Source of the DNA: Lottia gigantea
Lineage: Eukaryota > Mollusca > Gastropoda > Lottiidae
DNA: 64,000 nt
Assembly (NCBI RefSeq): GCF_000327385.1
Contig: NW_008707550.1
Coordinates: 687,585-751,584, forward strand
Reading direction: 5' to 3'
Positions 1 to 12,870 of the stretch are shown piece after piece. The translations under genes were made by a program, and so were the position numbers. The notes under the pieces are model-generated. The model had not been told where the DNA came from. It made no database searches and was given only the letters and a program-made list of their open reading frames with translations. Position 1 is the stretch's first letter. Every line of letters begins with the position of its first letter.

Positions 1-3000
1 CCCTCTCAATGCTCGAAATTTATCTTGGGCCATCTGAAATCCGTTGGTTTCTGGGGGGCCTCTGGCAGCTCCATTAACCCTGACCTTTAAGGGCTATGGC
101 CCTTCGAGACTGACCTCGTAGATTCACTATTCATATTTCCCCCTTCCTCCTTTTCTAGATACGGCCCTACAATACTCCATATAGCTCTCTTGGAGGAACT
201 CTGCTCTATTTCGTACGATACATGTATATAACAGTTCAGTATGATATACTATAAAAACAATTCATGTGTTTAAAATCTATACGTATACACTTTGTAGTGC
301 AGTTTTGACGTAGTATTCGGTTACTGGCAGTTAATCTACGCAGTGTACACTGCATTAGTAAAGAGCGCCAGTTCTTATTAAAATAGTATTTTTGTTGCAT
401 CCAGTGATATTTTGGTCATAGATCTACAAGATTGACAACTACACTTGGAACAAACAGTTCTATATAAAAGGGACTATTATATATAATATGGGCCATGTAG
501 CCAGGTTTACATATAAACCAACTCTGAACATGACTAAAATTTATTTGACCTTACGTAACATAAAACTGATTTTATATTACGTGGATAATCATGACTTTTC
601 ATAATCCTCTTTGCATGCATGTCAAATATGTGATAAACACAATGTATTTTTTGCTCTGTGAATGTTTTGTTTAGATCCTTTTTCAGAACTTGTAGGAGGT
701 CTCTTTCATTTTTACATTATATAAAAGACTATAATGCTATTAATGGTATAAGATTCCTGTTTATCTTTTGAATTCTGGCGACAACCAGTCTCCTCAGCAA
801 CAATCCATTAATACATGTATAATCAAGATGTATTCATAGTGAGTCGTGAACAGTTGACCTATCATATTTCTCCAGTAGAAAACTCAATATCAAAGTACTC
901 AACAGCCAATCAAAAACACAATAATATCTAATATTCTTTCATCTTTTGATGATATTAAATTTCATTGCCACTTTTTATGCAAATGCACATAAATGGCATT
1001 TTCTCATTGGCTACCCCTTAAATCAAATCCCCGAAATAGAATGAACTCAGCCGATTAAGTCATGCATGATCCAACTGGCGTCAAGAGACTGACTACCCTA
1101 TGAGAGAATGAACTCGACCAGTCGGTCTCGACATTGGAGTGGGTCATGATTATACCCAGTGGTCGATTCCGACTAACTATTCTCAACTGATCAGAATTGA
1201 AATTGATCTGGAGTCGTTTGCTGCTGAATTTGAACGAAAATGTCTCATTTGACGGATTTCACATTGTGCAGCTGGGTTGAATATAACTGTAAAGTGTAGC
1301 TGCAAAGTATATGCGCCATTTTGTTATGTGTCTTAACTCTGACGCCAAATAGGAATGCGGTGAAAAAACTTCAAAATGTGCCGTAATATAGGAGTAACAA
1401 TATTTTTATTATGGCTTAATATAATTAAAGGTAGGTAATTGATATATATATATATATAATAAAACTTCAAATCAAGTCATTAGTCTTGTATTACAGAGAA
1501 TAATATGTCACTGTATATTACAAGTATTAGGTAATCATGTTGGATATATCGTCTAGTGACCCCATATGAATCGATTTACGCTATATTTCACTGCACACAG
1601 ATTGATAACAAGTGTGCAAAATGTAGTGCAGAATATGTGGGGCGACTTCGGCAAGGAATATTGCCAGCGACCATGTCTCGTAAACTGCTCTACTTTCCTT
1701 TCGAAACAATAAAGTTTGCTAATGACATAGACGTCGAACTGTCTGCAAGCTGATGATAGGTCAATAATAGACCGTCTGGCTCAAATATAACTGTCGTCTG
1801 CTTTAACCTCAAGTGCTTGTCAACAAGATTACGTAATTGAACGTGGGGAATATGTGGATTGCACGTGCAGGGCGTTATGAAATCGTTATAAGGGTGCTAC
1901 TGTATAAACAGTTGATATATACACCATAAGTAGATAATTGAGAACATTGTATGGTTATTATCCTGATACATAAATAGGCCTACATCACTGCAGTATTTTT
2001 TTGATATTTCAGTTGCCTAGATGATCAATTAATACAATGATTAAATATTAACAAGCTCAATATCCATGGGGAGGGAGTCTGATAGTTAAGTCTTGGTTAT
2101 ATTCTCTAAATAATTCTATTCTTTATGATATGACAAAATTTTAGTAATGCAATAAAAAGATATTCTACAGCCTTCCTTAAAGCCTGGCAACACAGACTGA
2201 TCTTCTGATACTATCAAGAGCATCAAAGTTATCTGGACATGTTGTCAGTGCACACTTCCAAGGTTACTTGAATGTATATCAGAAACAATTAAAATTCATA
2301 GCACAATAGATCTATTTTATTGGAAAATTTTTTGTCTCAGACCACTGGAAATAGCTATTGATTGTTTCTAATTCTTAAAAACTTTTTGTGGTGACCTTAC
2401 CTTGTATTCGGAACTGGTGCTTATTGGTTTAAAAAATTTGATGACTCGATTAGCAATTTTGCATCATTGGTGTAACCCAAGTTACATCATAATTTGAAAT
2501 TGCATATCAAATGTGTTTAGAATCACTGAAAATACATTTCCCAGGCAGGATTGTAACCACAGAAGATTCATTTCCAAGGAGAATTATGGCAGTTCACAAT
2601 CAGAATTTTGAGGTTGTCAAATCTAGTTTGCAAAGGTGAAGCTTTGTCGCTAAAAGATGTTGATTGGGATTTTGACATAAATGCGCTCTCTGGCTACTAA
2701 TTTTAAAAAATTTCTTGAGAGAAAGACAGCCAAACCCACTCGTGGTTTCGCACCTTTGACTCTTATTGGTGACATGCCTGCCCCACCTCGATACAAAATG
2801 TAGACCCCAGCACCAATTGACTTCTGGTGACAGATTTGTTGCTGTCATACAGTAAATTGTTGAAGTAGGCCACTGTAATCATTCTTTTGAATAAGCAAAA
2901 GATTCTGTTATGTTTCCACCTGTGAATATGGATTAGAATGAAAAGAATATCTTTTTCTTGATACATATGCATTTCTGCAGGAATGTTTTCAGCTTATACA

Positions 3001-4318
3001 GATGAATGAGACATTGAACATTGAATTTAAAATGCTATATTTATTAGCTTTTATTCCACCATATATGAAGATTTCCAAAAAAAATGTATACATATTGTAA
3101 AGTTTTTAAACTTAAAGGGACAGATTCGCCACCCATTAGACGAATCGTACCTTAGTATTAGAAACAGGAACATTTTTAGCTAATAATATAATATATAATA
3201 TAAGTTTTAGTAATAGTGTTCACAGTTTACCATCTAAAGTTGATCTTTCTAATACATGGTGTTCATAATTATCATATAGGAAAGACATAGTTTGAATATA
3301 TTTGAAAGGATTATGATATTTTCATAGTAGTTAGAATTTGTTTGAATTTACATATTCAAAACCAAAATCACCCCCGGATATAGCAAACCATAGCTTTTAA
3401 TCATGATTTGACTACAGTTAGCAATATTTTTCCATAGGACTTGGAAGCATTTATAATACAGAGATCTCACAAAACATACTGATTTTACCATGTCCTGTCC
3501 TGGGCTAAAAAAAAATGTTTCCCTTTTGGTGAAAAAAGAAATTTGCAAACATTTTTCAAAAGGAAAACAAATTTTTTTTTTAACGGTATCTATTCTTCAA
3601 ATTGAAATGGAGAATGACAGTTGGAAATGGATCAGAGAGGTTTATTCCATTTGGTAAATATTTGAAACGCCACTAATATGAGTTTTCTGAACTTGTTTTT
3701 GATTGAATTATAAATTTCTGTTCCAGACTGACTAATTCTTTAAGACAAATGAAAATCGTAAATTTCCTTCTTTAATTGGTAAAAAGAGGATATTAGTCAG
3801 CTTGTTTTATTGAAATTATGGTGAAGAAACTAAAGTTATGATCTAATTTGATTGAACGCCAAGTTCATAGAAAGAAACTGGATAAAAAGGAAAGCTAAGA
3901 GAAGTGTGTAATGCCAGGAAGTTTGATAAAGGAGAATAAAGTGCCAACATCAATGTTAAAGTGGTATAATATTGCACTAATTAGTCATATCCTCCACTAA
4001 TTAAGAAGTTCTACTGTTTTTGACCTATAACACTTAACCAAATGCTGGTTACTTATTGTTAATTATTACAATTAAAACTTTATTTAAAGGGGCCTAACAA
4101 ACTGAACAGATTTTTATTCAAATTCAATTTAAAATCTCTCAAATTACATTTATGAATAAGCTCAGTTAAGAGAAATAAATAGGTTAATGAATATAAATCT
4201 AATGAAATAATAGCTAGATAGTTTGATTCATTTTTTTTCTTTGAATCTGGGGCTACTTGTATTCATTTTTGATCATTTTTACATGAAAAAATTGTCTTTA
4301 CTATCCCAACCAATAAAG

Positions 4319-5166
4319 ATAGCTTGCCAGGCAAGGTAACATATGCCCACTGGCAGCTGTCAGAAATGATTAAACAGTCTTTAGCGACTACAGGGTTGCA
4401 CAATATAGCTAATAGAGTGAAACGTCAAGTCAGACTCGATATTTCGGTGAAATATTATCCGATCATCATGAAAATCAATAGGGATCATCTTCATAATGAC
4501 ATTGACATACAAAATAAAAATCAAAAGAATCTGTAAACAATTGTAGCCTGTAGAGTGAGCACGAGTTGCACAATATAACTAGTAGAGGAAAACGTCAAGT
4601 CAGACACGATATTTCAGTGAAAAATTATCCGATCATCACGAAAATCAACAGGGATCATCTTCATAATGACATTGACACACAAAATAAAAATCAAAAGAAT
4701 CTGTAAAAAATTGTAGCCTGTAGAGTGAGCACGAGTTGCACAATATAGCTAATAGAGAAAAACGTCAGGTCAGACACGATATTTCGGTGAAAAATTATCT
4801 GATCATCATGAAAATCGATAGATCATCATGAAAATCAATAGGGATCATCTTCATAACGACATAGACATATAAAATAAAAATCAAAAGAATCTGTAAAGAA
4901 TTGTAGCCTGTAGAGTGAGCACGAGTTGCACAATATAACTAATAGAGAAAAACGTAAAGTCAGACACGATATTTCGGTGAAAAATTATCCGATCATCACG
5001 AAAATCAATAGGGATCATCTTCATAACAACATTGACATACAAAATAAAAATCAAAAGAATCCAAAAAGAACTGTAGCCTGTAGAGGGAGCACGAGCCAAA
5101 TGTGAACGGACTGACCGACCGACGGGGTGATTACAATATACGCCCATCTTACGTGTGGGCGTATAA
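4319..5166 (-). repeat. Tandem-cored 'pearl-like' element, copy 1
   Basis: Read on the - strand it begins TTTTTATACGCCCACA and ends in the hairpin CTTGCCTGGCAAG followed by CTATC. These are the same ends as the copies at 34121-35166, 35474-36095 and 42766-44955. The core is about four tandem units of roughly 169 bp, each starting near GTAGCCTGTAGAG on the + strand (4543, 4712, 4903, 5072); the third step is longer because of a short internal duplication. The core sequence differs from that of the other copies. No protein is encoded. Similar architecture is known from mollusc pearl elements and other non-autonomous Helitron-like repeats; that assignment is inference. Confidence 0.75.
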
Positions 5167-5426
5167 AAAGCTGTGTGTTATAAGAGCTTAACCACTACTT
5201 TGGTCGTATTCATTGTTGAAAATTTCATTGCTCCGTTAATAGTATATTGTCATATATTATAGTGCAAGTCGCATTATCAGGTCAAACTACATTTTTATAA
5301 ATGTTGTTGACTGATGTAGAATGAATGCAAACCACACACAAAAAGGAAAAATGTCTGAAGCTGCATGTTAATTAGAATTACTTTTCATTCAGTAAATGTC
5401 TCGTTAATTACTCGCATACATTTATA

Positions 5427-5753
5427 TTAAAGGAACAGATTCACCATTTTTGGGGGTAGTTTTGGATATATGTTAATAGTCTTCTGAATTACTATAAATG
5501 TACAACTCAAATCTTCAAATTATTTCTAACTAAGAATTTCAATTTCTATTTCTATGTATGTCTTTTCTATATATGGCAGTGTCTCGTCTTTTTAACTTTC
5601 AAACATAGATAATTCTGGACACACATGTATTTAAAGGCTCAAATTTCTACAGTGAGCTGTTGACACTTTTACTGATAGCTTATCTGAAATTCTCCTGTTT
5701 CTGAGACGAAGGTATGATTGGTCAAAAAAAAGATGGCAAACCTGTCCCTTTAA
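5427..5753. mobile_element. TTAA-flanked short inverted-repeat element, family A
   Basis: The ends read TTAAAGGaACAGATtCaCCATTT and, inverted, AGATGGCAAaCCTGTCCCTTTAA, with TTAA at both edges. Two further copies lie at 14706-14881 and 25097-25405. They share internal blocks such as GAGACnAAGGTATGATTGGTCAAAA. No coding capacity. TTAA target duplication suits piggyBac-like or Kolobok-like non-autonomous elements; which one is not decided. Confidence 0.7.
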
Positions 5754-6433
5754 ACTGGCATTTAATAGTTTGATGTAATTAAGATTTGGTGGAAGCTATT
5801 TTTCAATTAGAATATGAACAACCATTCTTTAAAGCTGAAAGTCAAATTTCAAAGGAAGGTGCATTGTTGATGACAATGGTGTAACAATGAAATTGACTGG
5901 ACAATTAATCAAGTAAATAAGTTATTTATAAACTAATGGATACAGACATGTTAATGTTTATTTAATGAAAATAAAGTTTAGGTGAATTGAATATTGATTG
6001 AAATAGTCTATATATGGTTAGAAGATTTATTGAAATTATTACCGCTGGATCAATAATAATAGTCTAGGTCATACAGACCAACCTTAGAAATAAGTTAACA
6101 TTCTACTGTCTACTGGTTTAATCTAAGAAATACGCAAGGGACAAACTTGCTTTCAAGACAATTCAAAGATCATATATTCCAAAGTTGTACATAAGCAATT
6201 TGGCTTTGTTAAATTTTTTGGTCTGTATGACATTGTCATTTAAGCTGACCATGGTGCAATAGTTCTCTAAGCTCCATTGAACATTTCATTCAATATCCTC
6301 GTGAAATTTATCCATTCAGTTTTAGAAAAAAGATAGAGCACTTGTCATCAAATACATGGAACAAATAAAGCCTCTTCACTAAATAAAAATGATTCTAGCA
6401 TTTGAAAAACAGTCTTTTTATTCTTTCTTCCAG

Positions 6434-6682
6434 TTCACAGTGAAAATATCTGTGCATTTTCTGACAAATCTTACCGTGCTACTGGATTGGTGAATGATGA
6501 TGATACAGACAATGCTGTCAAATACTCTGATGGAACTGGAACAATTGGTGATAAATCATTGTATGGCGGCGAGATATTACCCGATAATAAAACCATACGC
6601 TGTGTAGAGGAGAAGACATATTGTTTCACATTATGGTCAACAGACGCAAATAACAAAAGTCAAATTAGCGTCATCAAACAAG
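6434..6682 (+). CDS. BMPR2: BMPR2 exon: first half of the cysteine-rich ectodomain
   Basis: A polypyrimidine acceptor (TTCTTTCTTCCAG) precedes an open segment reading HSENICAFSDKS and ending SVIKQ plus the first base of a Gly codon, then donor GTTTGT. It matches the start of the type II BMP receptor ligand-binding domain: the ICAF/LCAF cysteine, the RCVEEKTYCFTLW block like the vertebrate TCYGLW block, and the KQG|CW exon junction, which is at the same place in vertebrate BMPR2. The domain binds BMP/GDF ligands outside the cell. The insertion between the first two cysteines is longer than in vertebrates. The exon starts with two bases of a split codon, so an upstream exon must exist. Confidence 0.93.
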
Positions 6683-8735
6683 GTTTGTAGATTTCTTATT
6701 TCTGGTCAATAGTCTTATGTAAACAATATATTTTACTTTAATTTCCTCCCAGACAAGAGATCAATAATACATCTTGATATAGATAATGTATATACGCTAT
6801 TCTCAACCTAACTCAAATGTATTTAAAGAACTTTAATCCTCAATCAATTGACGAGAACAAAACGTGCAGACAGTATTCTGACCTGATATTATTGTGGGTC
6901 ATCTACCATCTATATATCAGTTCGCTACATGGTTTTGATTGTTTTTGTCAAAATAAGTAATAACATAATGCAATTAGGTTGAAGTTTTTTTAATATTAAT
7001 TTTGATAAGGCCACATCTATTGTCCTTGCCCTGATAATCCAAAGAATTTTCAGTAATAGGTGATTTTCATGTCAAATCAAGAATGCATCTCTGTTGACAA
7101 TTATTGTCTAGATCACCAAAAGATATCAAAATTAATTTTGAAAATTCCATGAATGCCTATCTTCAGTCAAATATGCTGATCTGTATAATGAGTTAAAATA
7201 CCCTTTGACAACATTTTTAACATCAAATTCATAAGCATTTAAATTTGATGTAATGTTCATCAAACAATGATTAAAGAGACTATTTTCAGACAGATGTATT
7301 AAATGGTAGAAAAGAGTAGTTTGTTTCTGTTATTTAGAAACTATCAAATGCGTTGTCTTTCATATAATTCATAATTACGAGTTATAGCTTACTATTGTAT
7401 TGTAATTTGCATAATTTTTTCATTTAATAACACACTGGCTAGTCTAAATTCAAATCAATATCATTTTCATAGATTCAGGTTTAATATAATACGAAACAAC
7501 TCTATTTCACTGTTTGTAAGACATATAAAAGTAGGCATAGGTAAAGAAGAACATGATATACTATTTCTATCACATGTTCATACAGGCAGCGTTTTATAAT
7601 TCAAATATGTAGTGTGATTTAGATATGTTTTTTCCTTCATGTACAGTTTTCCTTTCTACATTGTTTATACTTTCATTGTATTTTAAGGAGAGGGTACTAT
7701 AAGTAAAAGCCTCTTCCCTGATCTTAATATGTAAATAAATATTATATATACAAAAAAAAAACACAGGCAGTTTTATCAAGAGAAAATGATAAGGCAGTAT
7801 GTATGAGCATGTGAAATGTTGAGTTAATTTATAAATATTAGTGAAAGTATATCCAAATAACTTGTGCCTATATAACTTTTTTTTTTTGGATTGAAACCTA
7901 GGTGAAGATAAGTTTCCATGACAGTTGGTGTCATTAACACAGAAGGATCAATACTAATATCTTACTATAATATACTTATCTTCTTTTTTCTCATTTCTTA
8001 TTCCCTACTGTTGACCCAGTGGTTCTTAAACTGTCTGGCCATTTTCTATAGTAACCCAATAAAACCCTGACCTTTTATACACTTGAAGATTGGATGAAAT
8101 ATAAGACTAGTGTTTCTATCAGATTTTTTTTCATTAACTTATACATACTAGTAGAAAACCAGAAATGTGATCTTTTCTCCATTTCCCTAGGGCTGATCAT
8201 ACTAAGTTATATAGACATGAGTGAAAGACTCTTAGTTAAGTCACTCTTGGCCAAATTCTGAAATTCAAGAAATTTTCCAGTAAGTTAGACAAAATCATAC
8301 AGTCTGCTTGACTTTACTTCAGATTCTTTCTTCAGGAAATAGACAAAGGGATACTGCCATCTTATTATTCATCTTATTACCTTCAGATGGAAACATAACT
8401 TTACATTTGATAAAGCTGATCCTGTGTTTCAAATGTGAAAACTTGTTGCTTTTAGTGATTTTACTAGTTGATAGAACTTAATTTCAGTTATTCTTATCAT
8501 TAGCATCCCACATCTGATTCTCATACAATTCTCCTGAAAGTACTGTTAAAGATTGTCAACACTTCCAGACTATTCTCTATTAATTCAAGAATTGCCCTCA
8601 TGTACAATAATTGCCAATGATGTCATAACACCCTTACCGGTAGTTATTGTAATTTTTATAAATCCTGAAATTTAAGGTCAGCTACATAACAGTTTGGAAT
8701 CTGATTTAGATTCCTTAAAGATACAGATGCCACCT

Positions 8736-9085
8736 TTAAAGGAATACTACGTCTTAGAATGAAAATTTGAAACTTGGCCAATAAGAGCATATATCCATCA
8801 ATAGATATACCTGGTGTCATAAATAACATAACAGGATGCTTATATAATCTGATAAATTCAAAAAACTTAGTAATTATCCATAAAAACACATTTAGCTATT
8901 GAAAAACGCTTAATATTGATTTAGCGTTTTTCAATAATTACTTAGTTTTATGAATTTTCCAGATTTTACAGGGATTTTGTTGTAACTTTATGACACCAGG
9001 TAAGCTAACTGATGAATATATACTCATATTGACCATTCTTGAGAATTAAATTTTATGTTCATTCTAAGACGTAGTATCACTTTAA
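8736..9085. mobile_element. Foldback element with near-perfect inverted ends
   Basis: Ends TTTAAAGGAATACTACGTCTTAGAATGAA-type and its inverse near 9056-9085 (TTCATTCTAAGACGTAGTATcaCTTTAA) pair almost base for base, flanked by TTAA. Much of the interior is also complementary (CCTGGTGTCATAAA against TTTATGACACCAGG), and the centre is a tight hairpin, TGAAAAACGCT with AGCGTTTTTCA around 8900-8931. It has no coding capacity. The well preserved complementarity suggests a fairly recent insertion. Confidence 0.85.
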
Positions 9086-9899
9086 TGTAAGCATTATTGA
9101 AATGACGACAACTAATAAATACTTTGTGAATAATTTTTTAGTCTTGTCTGTTCTGAATGGATTCTTCTGATAAGAATTAATATATAATATTTCACAATAA
9201 CTCACTCTTTTATAATGTCACAATGACATAATCTCAGGGTTGGGTATACAAATAACTGCCAGCCATAATTATATCTTTTACCAACTTTCCACTAAGCTAA
9301 GATTCTTATATTACAGCTATTATTGCCAATGTCAAGACTATAGTTATATGAGCTGAGAGCATAATTCTGTATTATATAACAAAATGGTGAATGAAATGTC
9401 ATTATGTCTGCTCGCTTGCAGATTCTGGTGAATATTTGATCAATTCATGAGTTGCAATGTAAAATCAATGAGTCAATGGCTCCATTGTACTGATAACTTT
9501 CATGCAAGATGTGTAGTTATTTTCCCTGCTAATTTATTCTGATCTCAATAGATAGAAGTGAGTATACATAAATTAAAGAAACAGATTAGTTTTGGCCCAT
9601 TGATTTACTGTAGTTAGAAATTGCCTATGAAAGTACTTTTTTCAGGATAATTATATGTTTGTGGTGCTTTTTATCATGGAAGATCTTATATTTTTGTTCT
9701 GATAACCTCTGTCAATCCGGTCAGCAGAATTTTTTTGATTGATCTGTGAATATGATGTTTTATTATGAGTTGGTTATAATGAATAGGTCAATTTTATAGG
9801 CTTTCATACCTTAGATGTTGTTTTTACATTTCTATCAAAATAACCCCATCCAATCAATATATATTTATCATATCATTTTTGTTCAAAATGAGATCCTTA

Positions 9900-10165
9900 C
9901 ATTAAAGTGATAAGTTCACCATCCAGTTGACCACATTAGCTTAGTCTCGGAAATATATATTTTTTAGTTAAGCTAATTAGTAACAGTGAAACTTGAGCCT
10001 TCAAATCCTTATGTGTCCCGAATGATCCTCCTGGGACTCTCACCATAAATAGAAAAGACAGTATGGAAATAGAAAGTAAAATTTCTAGTTTATTTGTGGG
10101 AATTAGGCGATATTTGTGCAGTTCTAGTTCTTTGAAGACCAACCCCTAATAAAATGGCGAACTGT
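9900..10165. mobile_element. Diverged short inverted-repeat element
   Basis: Left end ATTAAAGTGATAAGTTCACCATCCAG and right end AATAAAATGGCGAACTGTGG are loosely complementary and resemble family A ends (a CACCAT block against ATGGCG). Probably an old relative of the elements at 5427 and 25097. Confidence 0.35.
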
Positions 10166-12104
10166 GGTTTTTAACTCAGATAAAACAGATGGGTTTTGTG
10201 CATTCACAATTAGCAGTGGGCAGATTTGATAGTACAATAATTACTATATATTTCTGTTGTCAAGCTTTGTAGGAAAATTTTTTTTAGCTTTTCTAAATAG
10301 TATTCATACTATGAATTTAGAAAATTTGACAGAAAATCTTTGTTCTTATTTTTATAATAGGTATTTCATCAAAGTTTATCTTGTTTCTGTATAGCGTGTG
10401 TGTATTTTAACTGATAACAGTCCAGTTGTGTTTATTTATATAAAACACCCTAATCATTAATAATATTTATTTAATCAAACACACGGTTTTAAAACATACC
10501 TTAAATACATTCTATTACTACAACATGGCTGCCAAATTAATTAAAATATTATATTTCATATTTTTTTTAAATTAATTGCTCGAACTTCATATAAAGGGTG
10601 TAAGTATTTGTCTAAACCAAGTATAGTAATCAGTTTATGATACAACACTTTAATATCATTTATATCAATCATTTTTTAAGCTTTTTCAATTTTATCATGT
10701 AAATTTCTAAGAGCAAGAGAAAGTCAACTAGAAATACTGGAAGATATTGAAAATTTCCTTCTAATTTGGTGCTAGACTAGGTTTCTCTCGAGATCTTAAA
10801 CTTAAAAATGACAATCAGTGGTGGCATCAGTAAGGTTATGGTTGGACATTTTCCTTGCTAGAAAAATGGCTTGTACCCCAATTTTTAAACGTTTTTGCCC
10901 AAAGATATGTGACTACCCTAATTTATTTTAGTAAATTTTTCTTGAGGGAGAACCCACTCTGATTCTCCAAGAGGTTGCACACCTTAGCAGTTGCCCTTGT
11001 TAAGTCCCCATTTGTACCGCCAATCTCACTAATGTAAAATTGTATGACACGTCTGGCTAAATTAAAGATCACCTGAAGCTTCAATAAGTTGTTTTGGCAT
11101 CTTCAAAACACTTGACTGATTTAATTTGCAAGGATTTTCTCTTAACATGTTTAAAAATATTTGTATCTGATTGTAAAAAAATCTATTCTTGGCTTTCATA
11201 TATTTTCCTATAATTATGTTATTATTTTAAAACACATGCACATAATAATTCAAAAACTGTCAAAACATATGCTAATAGTTAAGTTTAACTGAATTCTTTT
11301 CTAATTATTATTGAAGTTTTTAAGAATTTTGTACCTAATTGAGTTGCTGAATAAAAAAAAATCTGTAGGTATGCCAATAATGTTTATATAAGATTTTTGC
11401 AAGACAAAATAGAAAACTTTAATGAGTTTTTGCTGAAGAGAAGGTTTTAAATTTACTTCTTTTTAAACATTGCCAAATATCTTTTAATCAGAGTATAAAT
11501 AGGAATTATAGAAAACAGAAGTATTTTCTAGGTCAGGTGATATGTAAGATGTCTTAATAACAGGATTTATTATGCATTAGTACTAAAAATTATAATTATA
11601 AATTTGATTGCTAAAATGTCATAATCTGAGAGAGAAGTTTCAATGAAAATATTCTATCATGATTGGTGGTTTGGATTTTGAACTAGACTATTTGTCCAAC
11701 CTAAACTTGGTATCCAACAGAACATGCGAAAAAGTTTGAGCTGGCTTGCCAGTTATGTCTGGAAATTCAGCAAAGTCAACAGCCCTGGTTATGAATCATA
11801 TTACACATGTGATAATTTCATGTCAATTGTACAACAGATTTTTCTGTAAACCTTATGCCATTACAATTTTGTTTATAAAGAATCTTTCTCATATTCGTCA
11901 CACCAAGATTTCTATGTTGAACCAATATAAGGTTACATTTTGTTTTTCTGCTGCAGATTGTATGATGTTGGTGACTAATTGTCTGATATTTCAAACACAT
12001 CATACATCATATTAGAACATTTTATAGAAATAAATGCCAACATGAAATTCTAACAAGCTCTTTTTTGCATGAAACCTAGTCGCGTTGGTTTTTTTACGTG
12101 CCGT

Positions 12105-12870
12105 TTAGATTTTATTTACTTGAAGTATAGATTTTATTAACATGAAGTCTAGATTTTATTTCTTTAAAGTTGAGATTTTATTTACTTGATGTCTAGATTT
12201 TTATTAACATGAAGTCTAGATTTTATTTACACTATATAAAGTCTAGATTTTATTTGCTTGAAGTCTAGATTTAATTTCCATAAAGTCTAGATTTTATTAA
12301 CATAAAGTCTAGATTTTATTAACATAAAGTCTAGATTTTATTAACATAAAGTCTAGATTTTATTAACATAAAGTCTAGATTTTATTAACATAAAGTCTAG
12401 ATTTTATTTCCATAAAGTCTAGATTGTATTAACATGAAGTCAAGGTATTATTTCCATGAAGTCTAGATTTTTATTTACATGAAGTTGATATTTTATTTCC
12501 ATAAAATCTAGTTTTTATTTGCTTGAAGTCTAGATTTTATTTACATGAAGTCCAGAATTTATTTTAGTTATATATGAAGGCAAATTTTATTAGCATGAAG
12601 TCTGTATTTTATCTACTTGCAGTTTTATTCACATGAAATTATTCAGTTTTGTTTTTTTTACGTGATGAGGATATTATTTACATGATGTCCAGATTTTATA
12701 TTTGAAGTTCAATATTTTTTTCATGACATCCAAATAATGTTTACATAAAGTCTAGATTTTATTTACATAAAGTCTAGATTAGATTTTATTTACATGAAGT
12801 CTAGATTAGATTTTATTTACATGAAGTCTAGATTAGATTTTATTTACATAGATTTTATTTATATAGAGCC
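12105..12870. repeat. A+T-rich minisatellite, unit about 22 bp
   Basis: Around thirty units of the type AAGTCTAGATTTTATTAACAT follow each other. The block 12285-12420 is almost perfect (CATAAAGTCTAGATTTTATTAA repeated without a break), and both flanks decay by substitutions and short indels. Near 12770-12850 a longer unit with a duplicated TAGATTAGATTT appears. Each unit contains the palindrome TCTAGA. It lies in a BMPR2 intron and encodes nothing. Confidence 0.92.

Larger units (their letters stand above)
1..6433. other. Upstream flank or first intron of BMPR2, no exon recognised
   Basis: I see no convincing coding exon here. The signal-peptide exon of BMPR2 should lie upstream of 6434 and should leave one base of a split codon, but no ATG followed by a hydrophobic stretch and a fitting donor was found, so it may lie before the window. 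The stretch holds a short TA microsatellite near 1441-1459, a single-ended copy of a TTAA-flanked short element near 3114, a tandem-cored element at 4319-5166 and a short inverted-repeat element at 5427-5753. Confidence 0.5.

Noticed and set aside
1556-1753. 65-residue + strand frame considered as the first BMPR2 exon
   Set aside because: No signal peptide and no donor leaving one base at the end, so it cannot join the exon at 6434.
2600-2850. 82-residue - strand frame with partial similarity to 10920-11010
   Set aside because: Looks like an old dispersed repeat; no protein family resemblance.
12105-12870. CRISPR-like regular array
   Set aside because: Units are contiguous without unique spacers and the DNA is animal; it is a minisatellite.
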